Source: Polyangium sp. 15x6 (GTDB lineage Bacteria > Myxococcota_A > Polyangia > Polyangiales > Polyangiaceae). From it: a DNA stretch of 64,000 nucleotides. The stretch lies in contig NZ_JASBQE010000011.1 of the NCBI RefSeq assembly GCF_029960785.1, positions 62,001 to 126,000 on the forward strand. The letters are read 5' to 3'. Shown here piece by piece: positions 17,628 through 26,600 of the stretch. Position numbers and translations under genes: made by a program. The first letter of the stretch is position 1, and every line of letters begins with the position of its first letter. The notes beneath the pieces are model-generated. The model had not been told where the DNA came from. It saw nothing but the letters and a program-made list of their open reading frames with translations, and did no database searches.

Positions 17628-19085
17628 TCATCGCGCGGCGCCGGTCAGATCGGCGAGGCGGGTCGCGATTTGCCGCAGCTCTGCGCAGGTCTGCGACAAC
17701 TCCTGGGAGCTCTGCTCTGTGTCCTTTGCGGATCGCGCGAGCTCCGTCATCGAGGCATTGACCTGCGCCACGGCCGTCGTCTGGTGCTTCGTGCTGGCTT
17801 CGATTTCGCGCGTCGCCATGGTCGTGGCGCTGACCTGCCCGTGGATGCGCTCGAAGGAATCGAGGACATGGCCGAATTCGGCGACGATCGCGGCGACGGC
17901 TTTCGTGCCCTCGCTCGTCGCTTTCGTCGTCTGGGTGGTCGCATCGCGGACCGTGTCCGTCAACTGCCGGATGCCGCGGGCCGAGGTGCTCACGCGGCTC
18001 GCCAGGTTGCGGATCTCTTTGGCGACCGTACCGAAGCGCAGCCCCACCTCGCCCGTATTGGCGGCCTCGATGGCCGCGTTGACCGATAGGATGTGCGTCT
18101 GTTCGCTGAGCTCGTTGATGATGTCGACGATACCGACGATTTCCTGGGAGCTTTGGCCGAGCGAGCCCATGCGCTTGACGATCTCGTCGACCCTGGCGCG
18201 CATGACGGCGAAGCTCTCTTGGGCGCGCTTGACGACCTCGTCGCCGTTGCGGGCGCTCGCGCCGGTCTCCGTGGCGATGGCGGCGACGCCCCGCGTCGAT
18301 TCGGCGATTTGCCTGGACGCCGTGAGCAGCGCTTGGAGCGTGGAGCTGATCTCGGTGGCCGCGGAGGACAGCTCGCGCGCGCCGTTCAAGAGCCCCAGGG
18401 CGTTCGCCTCCAGATCGGTCGACGAGCGCCCGAGGCCGCGCAGCACCTCGCCGATTTCGCGCGCAAGCGCGCGGCTGAGAAAGAAACCCAGGCCGAGCGC
18501 GGCGACGACGAGGGCGATCGTGCCCCCAATGGCCGCGGTCGCGGCGGTCTCGGCGCGCGTGACCCGCTCGTTGGCGAGCGTCTCCTGGGCCTCGATGAGC
18601 TTCGAGAGGGTGAGGACGGCTTGCGCCGCGGGCGGGTTCGTCTCTTTCGCGCGGTAGACCTTGGCCTCGTCGAGCTTGCCCGCGTCGATGAGCTCGAAGT
18701 AGCCGGGTCGCGCGCGGGTATAAGCGGCGAACGCGCGACGCCACGCGTCGACGAGCGCTCGCTCCTCGGCCGAGAGCGGCAGCGCCGCATAAGCGTCGAG
18801 GTGCTCCGTGGTTCGCGCGATTCGCAGCTCGCTCGCAGCGGCGATTTCTTCGCGGCTGGCGATGTCCCCGAGCATGTAATTGGGGAGCGCGAAGCGCAGC
18901 TCCCACAAATTACGCTCGGCGCCAGAGAGGTGTAGGGATGCCTGCAGATTCTGGGCGGAGAGCGCCGAGAGCTCGCTCGATACCTCGTGGATGTTCCACG
19001 CTCCGACGCCACCCACGATTGCAGTGAGGAAAAGAAGGAGCCCGAGCAGGCGGCCGATCCTGCCTCGAAAAAAACCTTGCGCCAT
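17628..19085 (-). CDS. Methyl-accepting chemotaxis protein
   Basis: 485 residues from the ATG at 19085; a TTG six codons earlier is possible. TM1 is at about 10-30 and TM2 at about 182-204, framing a roughly 150-residue helical periplasmic sensor of four-helix-bundle type. The cytoplasmic part is a long coiled coil with the conserved receptor tip EQTHILSVNAAIEAANTGE, close to the consensus that binds CheA/CheW. Cytoplasmic methylation helices flank it. No chemotaxis operon is adjacent, so it is an orphan receptor. The sensed ligand is unknown. Confidence 0.92.
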   Translation of the reverse strand: MAQGFFRGRIGRLLGLLLFLTAIVGGVGAWNIHEVSSELSALSAQNLQASLHLSGAERNLWELRFALPNYMLGDIASREEIAAASELRIARTTEHLDAYAALPLSAEERALVDAWRRAFAAYTRARPGYFELIDAGKLDEAKVYRAKETNPPAAQAVLTLSKLIEAQETLANERVTRAETAATAAIGGTIALVVAALGLGFFLSRALAREIGEVLRGLGRSSTDLEANALGLLNGARELSSAATEISSTLQALLTASRQIAESTRGVAAIATETGASARNGDEVVKRAQESFAVMRARVDEIVKRMGSLGQSSQEIVGIVDIINELSEQTHILSVNAAIEAANTGEVGLRFGTVAKEIRNLASRVSTSARGIRQLTDTVRDATTQTTKATSEGTKAVAAIVAEFGHVLDSFERIHGQVSATTMATREIEASTKHQTTAVAQVNASMTELARSAKDTEQSSQELSQTCAELRQIATRLADLTGAAR

Positions 19086-19578
19086 GGTCACCCGAGATAC
19101 CAACTACCGCAAGGGCGTGCCTGGATCCAGGGCTGTGTCGCGAGACGGGGCCGCTCCATCGTCGTTCCAGAAAGGACAGACGAGCGCGAGGTCCGTGTCT
19201 GCCGCCGCGTCCGCTCGCGCGCCTATCCGTCGACGATGCGAATGGGTATCCCATCGAATTCGGTCACACCCGCGGCGCGGAGACGGCTCCGCCTGGCCCA
19301 GTATCACCGACGGTACAAGGTCGAGGGTCGAGCGCGTGCCGCCAGCCCCGCCCGCGCCGCCTCCGCCTCCGCCTCCGCTCCCGTTCACGCGTCCTTGTCC
19401 GCTTCCGTTCACGCTCCCCCTCCCCGAAGTGGTTGGCACCTTGGGCCCCGGCTCGACATGGAGGAACGCGTCTGGATTTCCACCCGCCTGTGGAACTGGC
19501 ACGCGCCTCGCAAGGCGCGCCGGCCCTCGCTTGGAACATTTCCACCCATGTCGGCACATAGAGAATGGAGCGGCTTTG
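19086..19578. promoter_or_regulatory. 493-bp divergent region; possible sigma54-like site and dyad
   Basis: This lies between the chemoreceptor (minus) and the delta-60 lipoprotein (plus). It contains a low-complexity CCGCCTCCGCC tract near 19350-19380. At 19497-19513, TGGCACG-N4-TCGCAA has the GG-N10-GC spacing of a -24/-12 promoter with one mismatch in the second box, about 65 bp before the lipoprotein start. A dyad, TGGAA-CAT-TTCCA, sits at 19532-19544. Both could arise by chance in such GC-rich DNA. No gene with plausible codon use is seen here. Confidence 0.25.
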
Positions 19579-21324
19579 ATGCGATCGATTGCTTACGCAT
19601 GGATTCCCTGTTTCCTCATCCTGGCGACGGCCTGCTCCTCGCAGCCGAACCCGGGTGAAGGCTCCGGCGGCGAAGGCGGCTCCGGAAGCAGCAGCAGCAT
19701 GAGCGCCGGTGGGAGTGGTGGGACTGGCGGGAGTGGCGGGAGCGGGGGTGGCGGGAGCGGGGGAGGCAGCGTCACGCCGGCGTCCCCCGGATCGGTGGAC
19801 ACGTCGTTCGGTGAGAACGGCTATTACAGGGCCCCGACGTCTACGGACGATGTGCGCTTGTTCGCCGACGAGACGGGGTTTGGCGCGCACATGCGCCCCT
19901 ATTTGATGCGCTTCATGCCCGACGGCACGCTCGATCCGAGCATCGACGCGACGCAGTTCAAGGGGAACTACGAGCAGTTCCTGCCGGCGGGCGCCGGAAA
20001 GTGGCTCGGCCGCGGCTTCAACTCGATGTTGGACGTGGTGCTGAAGCGCCTGGACGCGAAGTTCGAGATCGACCCCACGTTCGACGCGACCGCGGCGCTG
20101 GTGGGTATGCCGAAGGAGTTCAATGCGACCGTCGCGCCCGACGACTCCGTGTTCCTCGTCGGCACCACCGGCGTAAATCCTCCGCAAATCATCCTGAGGA
20201 AGCTCACGCCGACGGGCGCGATCGACACGACGTTCGGGGTCGGAGGCACCGTGATCTCGGCGTTTCCCATTGACGCGTGGGGAAAGGAGGTCGCGCTCCA
20301 GAAGGACGGCAAGATCCTGGTCGGCGCGACGTCGGGCCTACGGCCAGCGGTCGCGCGCTTCGCCGCCGATGGCACGGTGGACGAGAGCTACGGTGACAAG
20401 GGCATCGTCACGACGACAGGAACACAACTCTCGGATATCAGGCAGCTCATGCTCGACGAGCAAGGGCGCGCCTTGGTGCTCGCGAGCAATTTCCTGGTTG
20501 CGCGCATCCTGGATACCGGCGTCATGGATCAGAGCTTCGGATTCAACGGCGTCGGCGGGGCGAGCATACCGAAGAGCTCCGGCGAGAACGCGCACTCGAA
20601 GTGGATGGCGCTCCAGCCGGACGGGAAGCTCGTCCTGGGCGGGACGGTCTCGATGGACCCGGATGGCAATGGGGTTCCGAACACGGGCTCGGCGGTGCTC
20701 TCGCGCATGGACACGACGGGCAAGCTCGACACGAGTTTCGGGAAGGACGGCGCGGCCCGCATTCAGCTCGACAAGGCCGGAAAGCTCAGCATCATGGCGG
20801 ATCGTCAGGGCGTCATCTCGCTGCCGGACGGTCGGCTGGCGGTCGGCGGCCTCGAAAGCCCCAATTTTGGCGTCGAGGGTGTCATCGCCGTCGTATGGCA
20901 ATGGCGTAGCTCGTGGGTGGAAAATGGCGGGCAGAGGGTCTCGCTCGGAAACGGCGATCGTACCGATTTCCGTGTCGACGCCTCTGATAGCGTCTCCCTC
21001 ATGCCGAGCGGTACCCCCGACATCGTCAGCGATCGGCGGCGAAGCTCGTGGCCGAAGGAGCCGACGCCGTGCTCGCGCCCGACGGCAAGGTACTGCATGT
21101 GCGCGGGGCCGCGAGCGCTGCGCGCGAGGCCCTTCGACGTGCGGCAATCGCGATCGATCGTGCGCGCGGGCGGCAGCGACGGGAGGACCCGTTCGCGGCG
21201 CTCGACGCGTGGACGGCGCTCACCTCGGGCCGCTGGTCGCTCATCGACAGCTTCGATACCGATGGCAAGCGCTTCGTCCTCGCCATGCCGAACGCGCCGT
21301 CGTCCCCCGACCCACGCGCGCTGA
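19579..21324 (+). CDS. Delta-60 repeat lipoprotein; 3' end abnormal
   Basis: The open frame is 581 residues. The signal MRSIAYAWIPCFLILATACS has Cys 19 as lipidation site, followed by a Gly/Ser linker (about 25-70). At least five delta-60 repeats follow, recognisable as 'D-TFG--G' and 'QPDGKLVLGG' motifs (for example LQKDGKILVGAT, LQPDGKLVLGG, GVISLPDGRLAVGG). Such repeats form beta structures in secreted proteins. Repeat-like sequence ends near 20890 (GVEGVIAVVW). After that the frame merely continues out of register through the LuxR gene until 21324, so the genuine C-terminus has probably been lost or altered. GGAG lies 8 nt before the ATG. Confidence 0.7.
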   Translation: MRSIAYAWIPCFLILATACSSQPNPGEGSGGEGGSGSSSSMSAGGSGGTGGSGGSGGGGSGGGSVTPASPGSVDTSFGENGYYRAPTSTDDVRLFADETGFGAHMRPYLMRFMPDGTLDPSIDATQFKGNYEQFLPAGAGKWLGRGFNSMLDVVLKRLDAKFEIDPTFDATAALVGMPKEFNATVAPDDSVFLVGTTGVNPPQIILRKLTPTGAIDTTFGVGGTVISAFPIDAWGKEVALQKDGKILVGATSGLRPAVARFAADGTVDESYGDKGIVTTTGTQLSDIRQLMLDEQGRALVLASNFLVARILDTGVMDQSFGFNGVGGASIPKSSGENAHSKWMALQPDGKLVLGGTVSMDPDGNGVPNTGSAVLSRMDTTGKLDTSFGKDGAARIQLDKAGKLSIMADRQGVISLPDGRLAVGGLESPNFGVEGVIAVVWQWRSSWVENGGQRVSLGNGDRTDFRVDASDSVSLMPSGTPDIVSDRRRSSWPKEPTPCSRPTARYCMCAGPRALRARPFDVRQSRSIVRAGGSDGRTRSRRSTRGRRSPRAAGRSSTASIPMASASSSPCRTRRRPPTHAR

Positions 21325-21764
21325 CCGAAGCGGAACGTCCGATCATGCATCATGTGGCGAACGGGCACTCGAACAAGCTCATCGCATACGAGCTGGGCAT
21401 ACCCGAGGGCACGGTCGCGACGCACATCCGTTCGATTCGCATGAAGCTCGGCGTGAGGTCTCGGACGGAGCTCGTCGATCGCTACCTGACGCTCCGAGAC
21501 GCGGAGGTCTCGGAGTTCTCGATCTTCGCGTCGCGCGTCATGATCGGGGCCGCCGAGGCGGCCTCTCCAGACGCCGCGTCGCTGACGCCGAGCGAATGCG
21601 ACGTTGCGTCGATGGCCGCGCGCGGCATGTCGAACGCGCGTATCGCGGCTGGGCGTCGATGCTCCACGCGCACCGTGGCCAATCAGCTCGCGAGCGTCTA
21701 TCGAAAGCTCGGCGTCTCCTCGCGCGCCGAGCTCTCGGCCCCCGGCTTTCATCGACGGAAATAG
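21048..21764 (+). pseudogene. 5'-truncated LuxR-type regulator with two HTH domains
   Basis: The frame opens after a TAG at 20988; the only start is a GTG at 21048, already inside conserved sequence. The linker-like part (DAVLAPDGKVLHVRG, then PFAALDAWTALTSGRWSLID) and two C-terminal LuxR HTH units are intact: ALTEAERPIMHHVANGHSNK and SLTPSECDVASMAARGMSN, each with the recognition helix following. From recollection of related Polyangiaceae regulators, an N-terminal sensor of about 180 residues should precede this; here that space is taken by the delta-60 gene in another frame. The most economical reading is a deletion joining the two genes. A short functional DNA-binding protein from the GTG remains possible. 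Confidence 0.6.
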
Positions 21765-21904
21765 AAATGACCATGGATCCTGCCCAGCGCTGGTGGTGAC
21801 GTCGACGTGGCCCTCGTCGGGCGCACCGCGCGTGACTCCTCGATGCAGCGCCGGCGCCCTCGAGCGTCGAAGAGAGCCGTTCCATTCTGCAGGGAGCGAA
21901 TGAC

Positions 21905-23368
21905 ATGCGAGCCATCGAATTTCACCAGACCAGGATCATTCCGGCTCTTCTCCTGAGCCTCGTCACGGCCTGCGGGTCTGCCGTGCCAGACGACCTCGCG
22001 GACATGACCTCGTCCGAGGGTCTCAGCACCGATCCGAATGGCGCCCTTGGTTTCGAGACGACATCACACGAGACGTCCAACAACGGGTTTTGCACGCCCG
22101 CGACGGTCGGCATCTGCGCTCACACGACGACGGGGGCCGGCTGCTCGGCATCCGACGGCGTGAGCGCATTCGGCCCGTTCCTGGGTGGCGCATCCGTGTT
22201 CGCGCAGCCCGAGTGGTCGAACGGCTCCAAATGGGCGACCATCGAGTTCGCAGACGTGAGCGGCGACGGCCGGGACGACGTATGCGGTCGGGGAGCGAGC
22301 GGGATCTCCTGCGCGCTCGGCAGTGCGACCGGCTTCGGAACAGCGACGATCTGGGGCTCGCAATGGACAGACGCGAACCTGTGGGGATCGGCGGACAACA
22401 TCTGGGCGACGCTCCGATTCGTGGACATCACGGGTGACGGGAAGGCAGACGTCTGCGCGCGAGCCTTGGGGGGCATCGCGTGCGCTGTCTCGAACGGTTC
22501 GGGCTTTGGCGCGCTGTCCTTGTGGTCCACCGACTATTCGAACGCGCGGCAGTGGCACACGGACCCCAGCCGATGGGGCACGATCCAGTACCCCGATGTC
22601 GATGGCGACGGTCGGGCCGACGTCTGCGGCCGCGATACGACAGGCATCCGATGCGCCATCTCGAACGGCTCGACGCAATTCGGCTGGAACTTGCTCTGGT
22701 CGACGGAGTTCGGCAACAACTCGAGCTGGACCGACCACGTGGACTTCTGGGCGACGATTCAGTTTCCAGACGTGAACGGCGACGGCAGGGCGGACGTCTG
22801 CGGTCGCCTCACCGACGGCATCAAGTGCGCATTGTCGACGGGATTGGGCTTCGGCGCCTTGTCTTCCTGGAGCGGTGACTTCACGGATACCGGCGAATGG
22901 TACACCACCCCGTCCCGATGGGGCACGATCCAGTTTCCGGACCTCAACGGAGACGGGATGGCGGACGTTTGCGGTCGCTCCAGCAGCGGCGTCCGCTGCG
23001 GGCTCTCGGATGGCACCAAGTTCGCGGGCACCAGCCAGTGGGACACGATGTACAGCGATGCGAACCAATGGCATCACGACTACCACGCCAACACGATCCA
23101 GTTCCCTGATGTCAACGCCGACGGCAAAGCGGATCTCTGCGGGCGAAGTAGCCTCGGAATCCAGTGCTCACTGTCCAGCGGATGGTCCTTCAATGCACCG
23201 ACGCTGTGGACGGTCAACCTGTTCAGCAACGCATGGGGATGGACGGCCAACCAGTACTGGGGAACCATCGACTTCCCGAGGCTCACGGCCGGCACGTGTT
23301 GGCCGATCAACGACCGCACACCACGGCTGCGGCTGATCCAGCGATTCGGCTACCCGTTCAACCTGTAG
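21905..23368 (+). CDS. FG-GAP/VCBS-repeat lipoprotein
   Basis: 487 residues. The signal IIPALLLSLVTACGS gives lipidation at Cys 23. From about residue 100 there are six repeats of 57-58 residues, each with 'W-TIQFPDVNGDGRADVCGR' and a 'GI-CA-S-G-GFG' strand. The DxNGDGxAD loop is the calcium-binding FG-GAP/VCBS motif. Each repeat has two Cys at fixed positions, so one disulfide per blade is likely. This suggests a six- to seven-bladed extracellular propeller, perhaps binding carbohydrate or protein; no enzyme domain is present. The ATG follows GGGAGCG. It is convergent with the PPDK-like lipoprotein, with repeat copy C between the stops. Confidence 0.85.
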   Translation: MRAIEFHQTRIIPALLLSLVTACGSAVPDDLADMTSSEGLSTDPNGALGFETTSHETSNNGFCTPATVGICAHTTTGAGCSASDGVSAFGPFLGGASVFAQPEWSNGSKWATIEFADVSGDGRDDVCGRGASGISCALGSATGFGTATIWGSQWTDANLWGSADNIWATLRFVDITGDGKADVCARALGGIACAVSNGSGFGALSLWSTDYSNARQWHTDPSRWGTIQYPDVDGDGRADVCGRDTTGIRCAISNGSTQFGWNLLWSTEFGNNSSWTDHVDFWATIQFPDVNGDGRADVCGRLTDGIKCALSTGLGFGALSSWSGDFTDTGEWYTTPSRWGTIQFPDLNGDGMADVCGRSSSGVRCGLSDGTKFAGTSQWDTMYSDANQWHHDYHANTIQFPDVNADGKADLCGRSSLGIQCSLSSGWSFNAPTLWTVNLFSNAWGWTANQYWGTIDFPRLTAGTCWPINDRTPRLRLIQRFGYPFNL

Positions 23369-23390
23369 CCTCTCTCTCTGGGAGGCGCTT

Positions 23391-23598
23391 CGCCGGGGCG
23401 CTGCCCCGGACCCCGCGGGGGCTGCCAGTCACGGCGGTCTTGGTTGGCAGGGTCGTCGCCGGTCTTGCCTCGGCCTGTTCGATGAACTGCGCATCGCGCA
23501 GTTCATCGACCAAGGGTCCAGCGCTTGCGCTGGTCCGGGTCCAGGGGTGGACAACCCCTGGTGGGGCCTGGGGCAACGCCCCAGCGCGGCGGCCCCAA
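23391..23598. repeat. Intergenic inverted-repeat element, copy C (internally deleted)
   Basis: Same orientation as copy A. It begins with CCGGGGC-N3-GCCCCGG and the CCCCGCGGGG palindrome, then jumps from GGGGGCT straight to GCCAGTC. It so lacks about 105 bp present in A (the inner part of the left half-unit, including the 15-bp stem). The spacer segment GTCTTGGTTGGCAGGGTCGT and the complete right half follow: the GATGAACTGCGC hairpin, CCAGCGC-TT-GCGCTGG and CTGGGGC-N3-GCCCCAG. It fills the 245-bp gap between two convergent genes, where its hairpins could serve as a bidirectional terminator. Confidence 0.8.
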
Positions 23599-23613
23599 CG
23601 CGCGAGGGCCGGT

Positions 23614-26600
23614 TCAGAGCTGCTTCATCTGCCCGGCCGGGTCGATGGTGCCGATGGTCGTACCGAGCACGTAAATCTGCCGGACGCCCTTTGCCGCGAG
23701 CTCGGTGAGTACCTCCGGGGGCAAGCCCTCCTCGAGGGCCGGCTCGAAGAGGAAATCCTCGGCGAAGTTGTGGTGCTGCGGCCGGTACGTCTGCGAATAA
23801 TGCCCCTTGAGCACGATGGGTGCGGCTGTGAGGCCCTCGATTTGCGTCTCCTCCCAGCGCAGGAGCGGGGCGGTGTATCCGGCGACGACGCCCGTGGGCG
23901 GGGCCGGCCAATAGAACTTCGTCACGATCTTCACGCTGCCCGCCTCGATCGTCCGTGTCTGCATCGACGAGCCCACCGGGAGCGGCCCTTCGTCCGTGCA
24001 CTCGGTGAGGCGCACGGCCTCGTCCCGGATGCGCTTCGCCGGGCTGCCATCCCAGTCGAGATACGGGACCGGCGTCGCATACTCCGCCGCGAGATGGACC
24101 TCCATGTCGCGGAGCGCGAGGATCGGGCCGTCGGACGGCGAGAGCAGCGTGGGCACGGGGTTCGTCATGATCTCGAAGGTCCGCGCGTCCGCGCCGCTGC
24201 CCGACGTGAAGAGATCGAGCGTCTGGTCTGTCATGAAGCTGTGCGTGGCGGAGGGCCACGTCCCCGGGTTGCCCGTGAGGGTTTCCACGCCATTGGCCGA
24301 GAGGTGTGCGAAGGTCACACCGTCATAAAAGGTCTCGGCCGCGAGGCTCGCCGCGTCGACGAACCCCGTCCGCGCCCGGAGCGACGCGCGGGCCTTCAGC
24401 CGATGGAGGGCGAAGACGTCGCTCTGCTCGCCCTGGAACGTGCAGAGCATGCGTTGCTCGGGGACGAGGAAGGGCGTGAGCGAGGCTTTGTCGTCAGGCA
24501 GCGGCAGCTCGCGCACCTGCTTGATGAGCAGCGCCCCGCTCGGCTTCATCTTCTTGTACTCGTAATCGAGCGCGAACGTCTGCTTGCCGGGATGGACCTC
24601 GGCGAACCGATCCGCCACCTTGCCAAGGAGCGCGCCGAGCTTCTCGTAATCGCTCTTCCACTCCATGACGTGGCCTCCGAGCGGCACGAGGCTCGATCCG
24701 GAGACGGTATCGAACGAGGTGCCCCACTGGTATCGGAAGCCGTGGACGACCTCGGGGAGCGCGCCGCCCTCGGGGTTCGTCACGCTGAGCGCGCCGATCT
24801 GCGATACGATTTTCATGTCGTCGATCGGGTCGGTGCGGCGCACGTTCGTGGCCACGCCGTTCGCGATCTCGTCCTCGTCCGGATAGGAGTAATGGACGAG
24901 CACGCCCATGCCGACGTCGCTCTCCTTCACGCCGTAGAGCAGGCGCGCGATGAAGGCGTTGTCGTTGTAGAAGCTCGCGTAGACCTTCTGGAGCGCGCGG
25001 AACACGCCGCGCTCGCCGCTCTGGCCCGCGTCGCAATGGCTCGGGCCGGTGGCGTCGGCGTCGGTGTCGTCGGCGAGGCAGCCGCTCGCGCTGTCGTAGA
25101 GCCCCGCGCCCGTGAATGCGTCGCTGTCCTCGACGTTGGTCGAGCTGCGGAAGCGGATCTTGCGCGCCGGATCGAACGAGGCGAGCGCGGCGATGACCGC
25201 TTGCCGCTGGGCATCCGAGAAGGTCGCGTCGTCCTCGATCCGGGCGCGAATGGCGGCCAGATCGACCTTGAGGGCGGCGAGGTTCGGCGGGTACTGGTAA
25301 CTCGCGAGCCGCTCGCCGATTTCCTGGCGCAGCGTTTTACCGCCCGGCATGGTCTGATCGAGGAAGCCGTCCCATAGATCGAACGAGAACGCGAGGGCCT
25401 CCTGCGAATCGTCGGGGATCACGTCGCGGAGGAGGCCGTAATTGGCCGCCTTGCCGCCGAAATGAATGATGTCGGCCGGGCCGAGATCGTTCGTGTTCGC
25501 GACGATGGCGCCGAGCGTCTGCTTGGGCGAGAAGGCCAGGGGATCCGGCTTTTTCTGCGCGAGCAGCGCGTCACGATCGGCGGCCGTGAGCGCGCCGTCC
25601 ACGTCGAAGAGCCCGGCGTCGCAGCGGGCGTACTGGTTCTTCGCGCGCAGGATGATCTCCTTGCCGTCGAGGGCCTTGGCGTGCTCGCGCTCCGCCTCGC
25701 TCCCGAGGTACACGAACGGGATGCCGAACGAGGTCGCGAGGATGGCGGTGTGCGCATTGGGCGTCGACGGCGAGAGGGAGACGATCCCCGCGAGATAAGG
25801 CAGCTCCGCGGGGATTGCATCGGTGAGGAGGATGTCCTCCGATTTCAGCGTCCCGTTCGTGTAGGCGGCCTCGATCTGATCGGCGGGCACGTAGCGGAGT
25901 TTGCCGAGCGCCCAGCCCGCGGAATAACATTGGCTGCCCCCGATCCATCGATCGACGCTGCTCACGGGGAAGCCCGCATTGGCGAAGAAGCCCTGGTTCT
26001 CCTGCGCGGAGGCGTTCTGCTCGTACGTGGGGAAATAAAACGGCTGAACGCCCGTCTCCGCCACCACGCTCTTTTTCACGAGATCGAGGACGACGCGCGC
26101 CATCTCGGGGTCGTAGGCATCCTGCCGGACGAGCTGGATGCCGTATTCGGGGAAGCGCACCGGATCGGGCGGGATGAGCACGGCGCCGAGGATGGCTTTC
26201 TGGCCTTCGGCGTGCAGCGAGACGTCGTTGAATTCGGCGATCGACATGCCGAAGAACGGATCGAGGCGCTCGACCGCGAAGGGCGCATGGAAGGGGTACG
26301 AAAAGCTGTCCTGGTAATACACCTTCGTCGGGTCGTGCATCAGGACGGTGAACTTGATCCACCGGACGCCGCCATCCATGCTGCTGTAATTGGGCTCCGA
26401 GAGGAAGGGCTCGTAGGGGTACGAGATCTGGTTTTTCCAGGCATCGGACGGGGTGATCGGAATGGGATAGGTGTCGACGGGCCACTCGAACCCGCCGGTC
26501 CCGCCCTGGCCGCCGCCGCCCTGGTCCCCGCCGCCCTGGCCACCGCCGCCCTGATCTCCGCCGCCCTGGTCTCCGCCGCCAGAGCCGGGGTTCGGTTGAC

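Noticed and set aside
20990-21060. Programmed frameshift joining delta-60 lipoprotein and LuxR domains
   Set aside because: No slippery heptamer or downstream structure is evident, and a lipoprotein-to-DNA-binding fusion makes no topological sense; a deletion scar explains the data better.
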